Part shown: in pieces, positions 45,053-58,015 of the stretch
Layout of the letters: every line of letters starts with the position of its first letter
Numbering within the stretch: position 1 is the first letter of the stretch
Origin: Azolla caroliniana
Lineage: Eukaryota > Polypodiophyta
DNA: 64,000 nucleotides
Reading direction: 5' to 3'
Assembly: GCA_043228905.1 (NCBI GenBank)
Contig: JBHGNT010000001.1
Location: 15,314,001 to 15,378,000 of the forward strand
Notes under the pieces: model-generated
What the model saw: the letters and a program-made list of their open reading frames with translations, nothing else
The model's database searches: none
What the model was told of the DNA's origin: nothing
Position numbers and translations under genes: made by a program

Positions 45053-48000
45053 TTAAAATATTGCACTTACTCTCCCATCATACGAAAGTGATGCAAATAA
45101 CCAGGGCTCTCTCAAGCTCCATGTTATGCCTAAATAAAACCAAATGATTAGAGGGGAAAAACAGAATGCAGTTAAATATGTATAAAATTTCTTTTATATC
45201 ATAGATTTTTCATACCATACACACTATCTTCATGTCCATTATACAATCGCAAAAGTGGATCGACATTAGTCCTCGGTGAATCATCAGAGCTGCACCTTAG
45301 ACAGAAGCAAAACAATAAAGTGCGTACTGTTGCATTATATACAAGCGCTGAAGGAAACTAAGCTAAATAGTGCATAGTGCATAGTGCACACATGTACAAG
45401 AACAACTTTTTTACTATCGCATACCTTCTCGAAGCAGTAGGATCAAGATCCCCAATCATCCACAAGCTCACCAAGGAATCTGTACCTGAACTCTATGACC
45501 AAAATAAGACATTATCATAAACATCCATTTGCTATAAAATCATTTTGGCAAAGCAAGCACTAGAATTGCATAACGTTAGAACCTAGAAGTTATGTTAGAA
45601 AAACTTTACATGCTGTTCAATTAGAGAAAACCCTCAGAAACGAATGCATTAACACAAGGGCATGTTTAATACTTCTAACATCGCAAGCCACAAAGGCATA
45701 CAATATACCATATCTTGATGTGAACAAGCTCCAACCTCAACAACCTCACAAGCGCCAATAATGGAATTTGAGATGCATTGAAGGTAAGAGGATGGGTTAA
45801 CAACCTCGTATGTATAGAAAGTCCAAGATTAACCAAGTACAGTCTAGTTAAGAATATTGTGAGAATATCTTAGATTCCTTTCTTGCCCTCTGAGTTACAT
45901 CTGTATCTGCTTGCCTAGGAAGAAATGGGCTACAGCTCTTGATTGTATTGATCTCTATGCACCAACATGTGCATACAAAAATATATTGTTGTTTTCTATT
46001 GCTGTGTTCTCAATCCACATCTGTTCATTGTTGGTGTACATTTGATTCTCTTAATCGTTCTTTGAAATGATATCACCTTCCAGGTTCGCCTCCCAACAAT
46101 CAATGAAATCAGAGTAGACGTTTGATATTTGTACACTCAGGTAATTATTCCAGATTAGAGAGGAGCTTGATCAGCTTGAAAGAGTGGAACTGGCAGTAGA
46201 GCTCTTGACGGCATGAGGCCACAGCAAGACAAGACTTTATTCAGTCCTGGAAAAGTTCACGAGAAATCCAGAAGTAAGTCATTGGCAAGTCTGGCAGTAA
46301 AGACTTAGTACTTAAAAGATGTGGGTGGAAATGCCACCCACTTCAGGCAGGAGATGAAGCTGTTTGATTACTATGTCTCTGACTGGGCTGGCGATCTAGA
46401 GGAAAGACAATCAAGCTGTAGACTCAATTTTTCCTAGGGACATGAATATTTCTTACAATGCACATGAAACAACCCAGATTCTCACTTTCCTCAGCATGAG
46501 GCAGACTATAAGATGGTGCAATGCAGAACATGAATCAGTATGGATAAGAAGGCCCTAGTGGAAATCTGTATTCGATTGAGGGGAAACAAACATGAATACA
46601 TAGCCAGATTTGCATTGCTATTGGTACGAATCCCATTTGTTCCACGGACAGACCAAACAAAGACAGATCTAGCACCACTTTATACGGGAGCTCATTTCAG
46701 ATGAGAATGTAAAGTTGGAGCATTGTCCAACAGAGAACAATTGTGTAGATCTTTTTACAAGGCCCGAAAGGCCAAAGTAATCTTACAGATGAATGGTTCA
46801 GTGTTCAAGTAAGTTGAAATGACTCTAAAGGCCATATTCGCCTTCTTCTTCTCATTTCATTTGTTGTCCATATCACATTTCTTTTCTATTGTATCTTTTT
46901 TATTCTTCTTCTTTCTTTCAAGCTCTTGTTTGTAAAATCTACAATCAAGCTTTTTAAGCCCTTTATGGCAACACTGAAAGCAAGTGATTTCTTTCCCCTT
47001 GCTTTTGCTTTCCATGTTTCCAGCAATGTCATAAGTAGATTACCTTCATTTTGTCATCGAAGATTTGCAATCCCACATCTTGAAGTTGATTGAGTAGACC
47101 ATTGAATGTTGAAATGTGTTCAACTGCAGACTTGGTATCTTAAAGTCGTGCAGCCATAAGCCTTTTCATCAAGTCAACTAGATTCACTGCAGCAATTGAC
47201 TCTTACATAGTCTTCACTTGCTCCATACCTCATGACAATTAGTCAGTCCCTTAATATTTCCTGAAGCTTCATCTGATACTACAATGTAAATGTGGGCATT
47301 TGCCTTACGATTGAGCAGCTTCCAAGTTGCATCATCCAACTGATTTGTTTTCCTCCAATGCTTTTGCACATCCTTGTAAGTAAACTGTACTTTCCATTCT
47401 AACCTTCCATAAGTTGAATCCAATGCCATCAAATTTCCTAAATTCTATACCAACATTGGCTGATGTATTTGCCATGGTAAAATAAGGAAGACTAAGCAAT
47501 GGAGATCTTAAAAGGATGCAATGCTCTCTTTGATACCAATTGTAAAAAGAAGAAAATATATTAACGTCTTTTACGAGGCCAAAATGGCCTATAAAATTAA
47601 ACAAGAGATTACATCTTAAGTATTGTCTCATCTTTGAGAACAAATCAAAATAAATCAATGTTAAAGTAAAAAAAGAACATGCAAGATTCTTAAGTCAAAT
47701 ATATTGTAATTTTTGTATTCGAAAGATCTGTAGCATAAGTCGATCTAGAATGGAGAGGTCTTTGAGGCAAGGGAAGCACCTACTATAGCGGGAGATAATG
47801 GCCTTTATCTGTCAATGACAAGAGTGATGAGATCATGGTCCATGGAGCCAGGGCCTACATGCAAGACAAATTGCTATTACACGATCTATTGTAACCCCTT
47901 TCTTTTTTCTTGGTCAGGAGCCCATTTGTGTAGCCCTTGATTGACTTATAACATGAGTAGGAGTGATGGGGCTAAACAAAGTTATGATTGTTTGTTTATG

Positions 48001-51000
48001 AGCTTGTCTAGTTGTACTATTTTCCCTGAACAACTTTTCCCTATGCCTCCAAAGTTCTAGCAAGAAAATTCCCAAGCACCATTGGTCCTCGTATTCCATT
48101 ACCTTACATAGTGGGCCAAAGCCTTGTTTAAAGAGGCAATGGTATCTCCCTCTAATTTCATAAAAAACACTACAATGACAAACATAAAATTCTTCTAATT
48201 CCTCTCCCTAATGACACAATTGGCAAATTCTTCTCAATGTCTAACGGATATAATGAAGTTTGTAGCTGCCCTATTACAGTACACAGCACATAGGATAGAT
48301 GTATGTCCATATAAGATGGCCTGATGACAAATCCATCGTCCAATGCGTGTAAAAAGTGGGTCTTATGGTGGGTCATCTTTGTACCAAGTGATATTTTAGG
48401 GCTGACCCATGTTATCTTCTTTTCCAAGTTAATAATATCAGTTCAGGTCACTCTATTCTTTTTCCACTTTGGTCATATTTAGATGGAGGCAATCCATGCT
48501 ATATTGGAACAAGGTAGCGCATTTATGCCCATGTGACTTGAACCCTTGTTGCATTTCAGCAAACCAACACTGACTGTCTCCATGTTCAGAAATTAGTCTT
48601 GATGAAATAACTGCCAACTTTGGGAGCTTCCAAAGCCATTGGATACAGGTCATTGATCGGAATAACGCCTAGATGATATCATGGGGCTGCTCCATGATAT
48701 CATATGTATTCTTCTATATCATCTATGCATTATTCCCCATGTAAGCCGTGTATAAAATATTCTTTTAGAAGTTGTAGGTTCCAAAAACAAGACTGCGCAC
48801 CTCCAACAAAAATCAGAGAATATTAAACTATATAAAAAAGTTCCTCTAGTTAAATAGGAGCAATCTAAGGGCCTTTAATCCCAACACCAGAAAGATATTA
48901 TAAACATTTCCACAAAAGAAACAGCAACTTACATGTACCAGGGACTAGCTTCTTACCAAAAGATATTCATCACATTTGGGGTTGTATCGGGCACGCCAAG
49001 TCCTGTGATGCATCTTCATAACACTTAATATGAATTAAAGAAATCTTGAAGCATACATAGTGGATTGCCATTCTTTAATGAAGAATTTCTAGTTATCATA
49101 CATAATCAGAAAACTTATGACTAAAAATACCAATGTGAATGGCCAGGAAGCTCCAAAAGATAGGTTACAGGCATTCTTTTATCCCAAACATGAATTCTCG
49201 ACTCATCTCCAACAGTTACCTGAGAAAGGGAAATTTTGAAGTTCCATATCAATTCTGGTTTTAAAGACAAAATAAAATGTCATGGTGCTGGTATGAATCA
49301 ATGCACTTCTCTTATTTTTACATATTTCAAATGTGTTGATGTCCTGAAGTATGAAACTCAACATAAAAAGATATTAGAAATTCTTACAAAGAGGTGTTGC
49401 TTTTTAGGGTTGTAATCTATATCATGTGCATGTGCATGTTCTATAGCTTGGGTCTTCCTGTATCAACCAAAGAAACTTATTGGGCTCAAATAGTTTGTCA
49501 ATTACATTTGATTTACTGTACATAGGTAATCAATAGCACCTACAAACATCTGCATAAAATATGTTATATAACAGTGATATGAGAACAATTATTCTTAAAA
49601 ATATGTATAATTCATCAACAAACTCCTGCATCTTTTATCAAAATATGTATTACAGCCCTCTTTAACAATTAAGCTTTTAGTGAGAAATAATAGGTCTTAG
49701 AAGTAAACAGTGAGGATTTGAATCCAGACGCATTAGATTTTATTGGCATATTTTGTACTGTGGTCTCCCTTGATGATAGTATCCATAAACTTTTCTTTCC
49801 TTCAATTTCCTAATTTGTAACCCAATTTTGTAGGTTAATTGAATTTTCCAGTAAGTACACAGGGAAAGGTAGCTACCAAGTAATTTCTGACAAATCATCT
49901 GTGGGCTGTAAAGTAAGCAATATTATTACACCTGGTTCTGATGCAGTTGATCAGCACATATAGACATATATCTCAGGCAGCTGGGTATCATCGATCGAAA
50001 GTTAATCTATCATCATTTCAGTCAGTTCTTTGAAAGAACCTTTCCACCTTCCGACACTATTGGTACCCTCAATAGACCTATTTAATCACAAAGAGATTGA
50101 CGTGGGCATAGAAACACGTATGTGTATGTGCTTGTATATATGCATAGATTGTATGGTGCATATGGATGTCATATCTGGCCATTCAAATGGCTTCTTCTTT
50201 GGCAGTTTTGCTGCTGCACCCTTCGGCAAATTTGTTCCAGAGGAGAAGTCCTGTGCTAGAAATTTAATCGAACTGTTTCTATAACCATTTTTGCTTGTTG
50301 CGGGGGGCTTGTATAACATGTGGTATTCCCAAATGCAACAGTACATATCTAGAATTTTAAAGTGTTCTATTATCCTGATATTGGGAACGGCTTGCTATGC
50401 ATTCTCATCATAATATCAATAATATTCACGGGGGTGGGGGGGGAGGGGCATAATTAGATTAAGCAATATGAAATGTCATTCCATTTCGGGCAAAAAAAAA
50501 TATTCACATTTCTAATGAAGATACCCTCCTACCTCCTAACACATTACTCAAGCTTTTCATTATAAAAGCAAGTATATAAAACTTGCACTCACGGAAATAG
50601 TTTGTATTAATACTTCATTGAACGTAGATCCCAGAATTGCAAACAAGACTCGGATACAGTTGCTATGTTCTGAACATCATGGGGATCCCATGCACCACCA
50701 ACCATGTTCTGGAGCATTCCAGCTGACATTTTCCCACTGACCTGAAACAGAGAATGGGGACTTAGGACACTATTATCATAGTCCTTCACCAATAAAAATA
50801 TTATATTAATTGTAACCACACATGTGCACTTAGTTAACTCCTCGATGATGCGAAGGCCAACAAAAGATAAATTAAAACCACACACCTGCAATGACCTTCC
50901 TGATGCATCAATGTCCCACAAATACACTGTCTCCTCATCAATGCTCAGTAACTGATTATGCCTCTCCCCCCCTTGCCACCATAGAGTACTGACGTTCATA

Positions 51001-54000
51001 TTTATAAACATAAATTGTTTTCATTTAGAGACAATTTCAAATAAAAACGTTATGGTCATATTTCACCAATTTTATTATGTTGAAGATAGTTTAGATTTAT
51101 AAAGAAAGAAAGATATATTAACATCTTTTGAGAGGCAAAAATGGCCTATAAGACCAAACAAGAGGTTACAGATTAAAACGTTGTCTTGTCTTTGAGAACA
51201 ACAAATTAAATTAAATGTGACAAAATACGACGGTGACTAAAGAATCCTGTTATCTACACATGTATGATTCTCCAGTCAGATAGATTGTAATTTCAAATTC
51301 CACTACTTGATGACACAATTGACAAATTCTGATATTAAGCATAGCCTAAATTTCCAGATTATTTCTCATTTTCCATGTGTATTTCTTAAGAAGGAACACC
51401 TTTTTGCCACTGAAGATGCAAAGCCTCGTAGGAGTCACTGAGAGAATGTGTTTACAACTCTTTAACCTTAATTAACAGTAACATCCTAGATATGATTTCC
51501 TTTTAAATGTTCCACGGCTCAAACATAATAAGGTTGTCCAGAAGCATCTAACCTGATAAGAGGACATGATTACATACCATTTAATTTTCTTTTCATGCCC
51601 GTCTAAATCTGCTAGCTTTTCCAACACACTAGAGTTCATTGAATATTCCGGCATTTTCCACAGTGTTGCGCCATACTCTCCAGCTGTGGTAAACATAAAT
51701 ATCCACATGATGAGGCAATCACAATTCATAATCATCATTTCATTAAATCTTGGATGTTACGCATACCAGATGCATGTACAGTTGAGAAGATCAAAGAATC
51801 AAATGGACAGCTTGCTAGGTTCCATATCTCATGTTGATGAGGATAAAGGCCTTGACATGTAATATCCCCTGTATTTGCTGAATATTTAACTAAGTGAACC
51901 TGTGTACCACAAATTTGTGAGGAATCAGGGTCAGGTTGAATCACATTTCCGAAACAATGGTCATTTTTGGTGCAAATGGCATGCCATGTACCACAATGTT
52001 TTTCATTGGCCTCTAGCAAATAGTAGTACATGGTATTTAAAATTAGGGACTGATCAAATTCAGTACACATTGCACAAGTACAACATAGAGAATGCCTAAT
52101 CATTATAAAATGAAAAGAAATTTCAGGAGAAAACATCACATGATCTAAAATTTAGATGGGTTATTTGTGTCATTTGGAAAAGGGGGCAAATATCTAGGGC
52201 CCAAACTGTTGGGTTCTTGTTTTGAATCACAAAAATTTAACTACTTTAGGGTTATGAGAGTATTTATAGACAGGGAAAAAAAACCTCCTAAAGAGGGAAA
52301 AAATGCCCGTGGTCCTAAGTGTGTTCACACACATCGCTGTCCTACATGTGTTCACACATCACTGTCCTAAGTTCACACACATCACTACCAAAATATGTCA
52401 ACAAATCCCCCTTGGGAGTGATGCGGTGAACAAGGAGTTGGCACTCATGGTTAAGCAAGTGCAAAGCTATGTGGATAGAGATCAATCCACAAATGCGAGT
52501 AGGCCTAAAGCTTTGCGGAAAGCTTCGAACTTCTCTTTAGGCAGAGCCTTTGTGAAGAGGTCGGCAATGTTCTCCTGCGTGGGCACATAAGCCAAACTGA
52601 TCTCTCTCCAGCAGAGAAGTTTTCCCTGACATAGCGATAATGCACCTCGATGTGCTTAGTGCATGCATGGAACACAGGGTTCCTTGCAACTGCCATTGCA
52701 CTTTGACTGTCAGTGAAGATGGTAGTGACAGAAGACTGACCAACACCCAAATCAGCTAAAAGGCGTCTGAGCCACACACAGTCAACGGTAGCTGTGAAAG
52801 TTGCCCTATACTCAACCTCACAACTAGAAGTGGCCACAGTAGGCTGCTTCTTGCCCAACCAAGATACGCATGAGCTACCAAGCATGAAGCAAAAACCACT
52901 TGTGGACACATGAGTGTCATAACAACCAGCCCAATCAGAGTCAGAAAAAGCATGCAGGTCTGGCAGCAGTGATCCCCCCTTGGGATAAAACAATCTAAGT
53001 GACCGGGTACCAGTCAAGTAGCGATAGATGCGCTTAACTGCCTGCCAATTCTTAACTCCTAGGAAATGCATAAACCTGCTCATCTGAGAGACAGCAAACT
53101 GAATAACAGGTCGGCTTATGTATAAGTAAATCAAGCATCCAACTGCCTGCTGATAGAGAATAACATCAAATGCATCTCCAGCATCATGAAGGCTCAAACG
53201 TAAACCTGTCTCCATGGGAGTGGCAATAGGTTTACAGTCTTCAAGGCCAAAACGCTGCAATAATGTGTCAATGTATTTCGATTGACACAAATCGATTCCA
53301 CCATCAACTTGCATAAATTGAATGCCCAAATAATGATGCAAATGTCCCAAATTTGCATAAAAAGAGGCATGCAAATCAGCCTTAAAGTCAGCAATGTGCT
53401 TCTCATTGGGACCAGTGAGCAACATATCATCAACATACACAACCATGATCAGAAATACATCATCAACATGCTTAACATATAAGGTGCTTTCAGTTGGACT
53501 ATTCTCAAACCCAAATGCAATCAGCATACGTATTCTACACATTGCATGCTAAATATTCTACAGCAATGGATGAAAGATAAATGTGTCAAACAAGTGCCTT
53601 CACTACGATAAAAACATTACGTCATCGTCTCAACACAATTTGGCTAGATGAAGCCCATCCAAGTTGGACCTGAGAGGGGTTCAAGGAGCTACATACAAGC
53701 TGCGGCACAGAAATTAGCCGTGACATGTATAGACATGGCCACAATCTCTTTATCTTCCATCCAAACTCATGATAAAGATGCATTCCATCCGAAGAGGCCA
53801 AGTAATCTGCAACCATTTTGAGTCGAACTAGTCTCACGGGTCCACATGCTAAGGGATTCTCCACTTACTGAAGGTTTCCTCTACCTCTGGAGCAAGTAGA
53901 CAGAAAACTGGTGTGGAAGGGGCCTTTCCTAAAATACCGAGAGCTGCCCGCCTTACTACCTCTGGTTGAGGCATCCAACTTCATTTCAGGGGATGTTCAT

Positions 54001-55620
54001 AGATTTAAACTCTGAATGCAAAATTAGAATCAAAATTATCGGCTAATCCTATTTCTGATAATATTCGAAACCTCAATCCCAGCACTATACCCCATGCAAA
54101 TCAAGCTGTGTAAAAATAATTGCTTTGAGGCATAGATCAGCAAGTGCAATCAAGGCTTTATCGATAAAAAACGTGTATAGCTCTCCATTATTTATTACGT
54201 GATTCAGCCGTAGATTTTAAATCATGTTTCCATTCTCCACAACCGTTGACATTTACCATACGGTCCACATCAGGAAAACAATAGTGAGACATTCAAATTT
54301 CTATATATTTGAACCAGCCAAAATGATATCCAGGATCTTGATGGAGGAAAATCTTCAGTCCTAAAGCTTGCAAGCCACTTACATTCCCAGAAACAATATG
54401 CAAATCAATGTCCATAATATGTAGAAAAAAAGTATCCAGAATTTAGCAAAATAGTAATACAACCATTTAAAGATATTATATAGAATGTATAGCATAGATA
54501 CTAACCTCATTTTCTTCTCTAAGACTTAAAGTGCCCACCAAGAAACATGTTTCCTGTAAATCTGCCACAACAGCAGATATGCACCTGGCCTACACAACCA
54601 TAATCAGCAACACAATATGAATTTGCAGTTAATTTGGCCTTCGTAATAATTAGTGCACATCATCCATTCAATAGATAAAACGGATGTTACAGACACATAT
54701 TGAAATTGAATAAATGATCAATTTCTACAAAAAGAGAATTATTGCATAAGACAGATTGAAACAAATCATAATAGTTGAGGTAGAAAAACACACATCCAAT
54801 CATGAAGATATCCATACATTGAAGAGAAAAATAATCCAAAATTTTCCTGATAAAAAATGACAGAAATATGGTGACCACACGCATGACATATTATCTTGAT
54901 CAGATATTATCATACATGATCATTTCTTGTATAATATCTGCTATCATTTCTTACAATATTTGTCTCAAATTTTAATGTGCTAGGCATATATTGTATACAT
55001 AGTAAAATCAAGAAAAAAACAAAATAAGTACTTCAAAAACTTGCATCAAATCATTTTCAGAGGTAAAAAATAATCCAAATACAAATGACAGAAATATGAA
55101 AACTTTCATTTTCTTAATAGATACCTCTATTTCAAAGATTTCAAATAGTGTTATTTAATTTTTTCAAGATATTTACGAAATAAAATTAGAGAGATTTTGC
55201 AGCAGCATATAAGTCATACATGATCATTTCTTATATAGTTACTTGTATCATTCTTTATGATGTTTTACTCAAATTCTGGTGTACTAGGAATATATTTCAT
55301 ACATCATAAATTCGAGAAAAAACATCATCATTCAGTAAGTTGTTTCTTGGAGAAAAACAAATGGTACTACAAATGATATAAACCAGCAAATAAAATATTC
55401 TATTTTCTTCATCATACCCACTTTTTCGGAAGCTCCACAATTGCTTTATTTTTACTAACCAAAACCTTTGCCAAAACATACATAGGACACTATGTTCATG
55501 TTTTGCATCTGTGTATTATTAGTACATTAATTATTACTCAAATAAGAAACAATTATACAGTAAAATGGAGGTTGATACCTGAAATTTCACGCCATACGCA
55601 CTTCCTCCACCTTGGATCAT
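45053..55620 (-). CDS. EIPR1: EIPR1/TSSC1-like WD40 protein, 12 exons
   Basis: EIPR1 binds the GARP/EARP tethering complexes and helps endosome-to-Golgi retrieval and recycling in animals; plants keep one homologue. Exons (minus): 55620-55579, 54589-54506, 51899-51767, 51683-51578, 50988-50886, 50741-50614, 49457-49388, 49219-49131, 49002-48957, 45492-45425, 45295-45216, 45129-45053. All introns are GT-AG and phases agree throughout, giving 341 aa plus stop. Starts MIQGGGSAYGVKFQ-ARCISA. Typical blocks: HEIWNLASCPFDSLIFSTV, WWQGGERHNQLLSIDEE, VGGAWDPHDVQ, FWDLRSMKK, ESRIHVWDKRMP, LELPGHSHWTW and GHEDSVYG-ITWSLREPWLF. WD-type blades run through it. The end is uncertain: a stop follows VSAIF, but GTAAGT at 45070-45065 could splice to a further exon. 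Symbol taken from the animal homologue. Confidence 0.93.
46240..46790 (+). pseudogene. Decayed copia RNase H in EIPR1 intron 9
   Basis: Plus-strand traces: a YVSDWAGDLEERQS block (from the DSDWAGD motif), then HHFIRELISDENVKLEHC followed by CPTENNCVDLFTRP, the conserved C-terminal end of copia polyproteins. Many stops. It is antisense to the host gene and opposite to the gag remnant at 47475. Confidence 0.65.
47090..47700 (-). pseudogene. Decayed copia gag, PBS and LTR in EIPR1 intron 9
   Basis: Minus-strand gag from ATG 47475: MANTSANVGIEFRKFDGIGF, NLWKVRMES, then in another frame LDDATWKLLNRKANAHIYIV. The PBS TTGGTATCAAAGAG is at about 47525-47539; an LTR begins at 47541 (TGTAAAAAGAAG on the plus strand) and runs at least to 47645. 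Part of this LTR recurs at 51105-51205 in intron 4. Confidence 0.7.
47700..48956. other. Rest of EIPR1 intron 9; no gene seen
   Basis: AT-rich intron sequence. Short minus-strand frames at 47914-48653 show no recognisable domain and may be transposon debris. Confidence 0.4.
51105..51205 (-). repeat. LTR fragment in EIPR1 intron 4
   Basis: Shares ATATATTAACATCTTTT, AAAATGGCCTATAAGACCAA, GTCTTTGAGAACAA with 47555-47642. Flanks differ, so an old truncated or solo copy of the same LTR family. Confidence 0.7.
52207..53545 (-). mobile_element. Truncated copia (RT C-terminus, RNase H, 3' LTR) in EIPR1 intron 2
   Basis: On the minus strand the coding part (53542 down to about 52480) is followed by a PPT (CCCAAGGGGGATT, 52404-52416) and a 3' LTR at 52207-52403 (TGTTGACATATT...CCCAACA). 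The left part of RT and everything before it is missing, breaking near 53545. It lies in the host gene's sense strand within intron 2. Confidence 0.88.
52470..53542 (-). pseudogene. copia RT/RNase H C-terminal ORF
   Basis: 345-codon open frame. RT: GFENSPTESTLYVKH, IMVVYVDDMLLTG (YVDD intact), FYANLGHLHHYLGIQ. RNase H: FSDSDWAGCYDTHVSTSGF (Asp), VATSSCEVEYRA (catalytic Glu region kept), FTDSQSAMAVARNP (Asp), ACTKHIEVHYRYVRE. Near 52605 a one-base change shifts the frame; the other frame continues ISLAYVPTQENIADLFTKAL and KEKFEAFRKALGL. Apart from that the part is nearly intact, so it is younger than the other intron relics. Confidence 0.88.
53550..54500. other. Rest of EIPR1 intron 2; one unidentified frame
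   Basis: A minus-strand frame at 53864-53622 (80 aa, VRLVRLKMVADYLASSDGMH) is unlike the surrounding AT-rich intron in composition, but I cannot identify it and see no splice signals that would join it to the gene. Remaining sequence is non-coding. Confidence 0.35.
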
Positions 55621-55720
55621 CTTCACTCTGTCTCCGTCTGCGCCTCTGTCTCTGCCTCTCTGTCTCTTTTGATCAGATCTCGTCACTATTTAATGGTTCC
55701 TCCATTTTAGTCAGTTGGAT
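55621..55720 (-). promoter_or_regulatory. Probable 5' UTR/promoter of EIPR1-like gene
   Basis: On the minus strand a GA/CAGAGACAGAG-rich stretch leads to the ATG at 55620, with ATTAAATAG near 55690 as a weak TATA candidate. GA-rich leaders are common in plant housekeeping genes. No experimental support. Confidence 0.35.
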
Positions 55721-55724
55721 TCAC

Positions 55725-57290
55725 ACTACAACTCTCATCTTCTCTGCTTCGCCTCTTTTGCAGAATGTAGTTGTCCACATCACTTACTTACTGTGTGAAA
55801 TCATTGCCTCCGTATACGACGCACATCCTCGTGGTCCAATATTGCACTCAATCCTCTTACTCTCGCACATCCCCTCGCCTTATCATCTCATGATGCCCAT
55901 TTTCACAATGTTCCTCTTGAACAACAAGTACACTCTCAAAAATCGCTTGGTGTTCTACAACACTTTGGAAACCAAACAAATAGGGTTTATATTACAAAAA
56001 AATCCCAATACATGTAATGAGAAACACAAGAAAATCATAAGAAATTCACATAAGTTACTATTTAAGATTTGTACAAGCATGCCCACCAAGAAGAATTGGC
56101 CCACAGAAGAGGCAATGTTGTTCTTGTAGGAGTGACTTTTGGGTTCTATTATGTAGTTTTCTTCCTACTTTTGTATTCTTACTATGCTGACACTTAGTTT
56201 TTATTAATGTGTATTCCAAAGGGATTTAGAGAGTTTTGACCAGTCTTAGTTGGAACCATGTACAACATCTAAGTCGCATGTCAAAATTTTCACATGAACC
56301 TTCGAGACTAAACTATGTGATGGATTAAAATACATGGGTAAGTTGGAATTCACCGAATCACCATGACCCCAAGGACTCATTACACCTATCATCAAAATTC
56401 CTCGAGGTGATTCTAACATAAGGAATGAAACTTACTATAGATCAAATAAATAAGAATCTCAAAGATATGTCTTTGAATTTTGTAATCTTCAATTTTGTAC
56501 AACTAGCACCATTGTCCATCTTGTCACAATGATAGCCTTACCAACACTAAATAGACTGTGATTGAGGAAGTGCAATAAGGCCTCTTTAGCCAAATAATTG
56601 AGATGTCCCAACGCACCTCAAATGATCAACTCAACATGATACTGGTCCCCCTCAGAACCCTACATGACAAGTTGTACAAGGTTAAGAAATTAGGTAAATC
56701 ATCGGCCCATCTACACACTTTGTGAAGATGCAACTCCAAAACAATGAACAATAACTCATCATTTCATTAGCTGTTATGGTAGTGGCTGACACAACAACAA
56801 ATGAGTAATTGAATTATTATGAGCTACTAAAGGCAGTAGAGAAGGCTAGAAACTCTGTACAAACAAGAATTCACAAAAACTTGATATTGGTTGAAGAATA
56901 ATTTGTGGTCGTTAAAGTTCAACTTATTGCTATGGAAAAACTCCTCCTGAAAGTGGTGACATCCTACCTTGATTTGGTTAAAGTTGTTGTTAGTGTTGTT
57001 TTGATTACATTGAAGTTTATACATGTGTCACTCTCAACTACCTTGTCTTCATGAAGGACATTGTGTGGATATATGACCCTCAACACCACATGTGTATCAC
57101 ACAAGCACTCTCCTTTCCCTTGGAGTGTCTCAAGTTGGACTTACACTAAAAATTTCTTGCATTTGTTGGATTTGTCAAGTAAAATCAAGACACTCATTTA
57201 CTTGCTCTGAGAAACATCTTTCCACCATAGGTGGAGTACTTTCTTGCATTATCAGGACATTAGCTTGATATGTTGTTAGCTTGTCCATAG
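55725..57290. other. No recognisable gene
   Basis: Intergenic sequence between the EIPR1-like gene and the LTR at 57295. The 208-aa plus frame at 55503-56129 overlaps the host gene antisense and has no domain. Confidence 0.4.
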
Positions 57291-57294
57291 AAAG

Positions 57295-57738
57295 TGTGTA
57301 AAGATTATGTGCAGAAGCTAAATAGAACACGATCGGCTCAGCCAAACAACAATGGAGAAGACACTTAGAGTATTGAAGATACGCAGTAAGGGAGACAGAG
57401 AGACAAAGACAGCAGAAGACTAAAAAAACTCAATTCAAATATAATATGCTCCCTATACATATGACTGTGCTCAGTGAGCACTTTTATACAAGCCCTAATC
57501 GTGGGTTGTCACAAGTATTCTCAATACTTCAGTGCTCACAGAAACGCATCTGACACTAACTCCTAAAGCTATTCCTACCTACTAAAGTAGCAGTGTAGGC
57601 CCCTAACGGCCTACTAGCTCCCAGCCGATCCGGCTCCCAACTTCTTCATCTGATCCGGGCCTAGCCAATCAGTCCTCATCTGATCTGGCTCTCGGCTTAT
57701 GCAACCGATTCAGCCCATGTTGAGCTTGCTTCTTAACA
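57295..57738 (-). mobile_element. 3' LTR of an inner-copia-family element, with PPT
   Basis: 444 bp matching the LTRs at 36145 and 39447: start TGTGTAAAGATTATGTGC, GTGCTCAGTGAGCAC, TTTATACAAGCCC, end TGAGCTTGCTTCTTAACA. Next to it 57739-57760 repeats the PPT and its flank (CCCCCTCAAGCTCAACTTGAG, nearly as at 36519). So this is a 3' LTR with the first bases of the internal region (minus orientation); the rest of that element is missing or interrupted by the element at 58016. Confidence 0.85.
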
Positions 57739-58015
57739 CCCCCCTCAAGCTCAACTTGAGGTTCCTCCTGCTCTGCTAGTTCTTCTACTCAGCTCCTCCT
57801 GCCAGCTCATCTCCTGGCATGTTATCGCGGTATTCCGCGCGGATGCGTAGAAACAGGGCAGGACTAGGGGGTTCTTGAACCAGGGAATCGAGAAAGAAGG
57901 AAGAGGTCCACACGTCTTGTACACACAAACACCGTGAACAAACAAAGAGGAGTAGGAAGGAGGTGGTCGTAGGTTTCTGACTCAATGCAGTACGAGAGAA
58001 TAACAACATGAGAAC

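Noticed and set aside
49713-49724. B-box-like GGATTCAAATCC (minus) in EIPR1 intron 6
   Set aside because: No A-box at the right distance and no tRNA fold by eye; a chance match cannot be excluded.
55503-56129. 208-aa plus-strand frame
   Set aside because: Antisense to exon 1 and the promoter of the EIPR1-like gene, with no recognisable domain.
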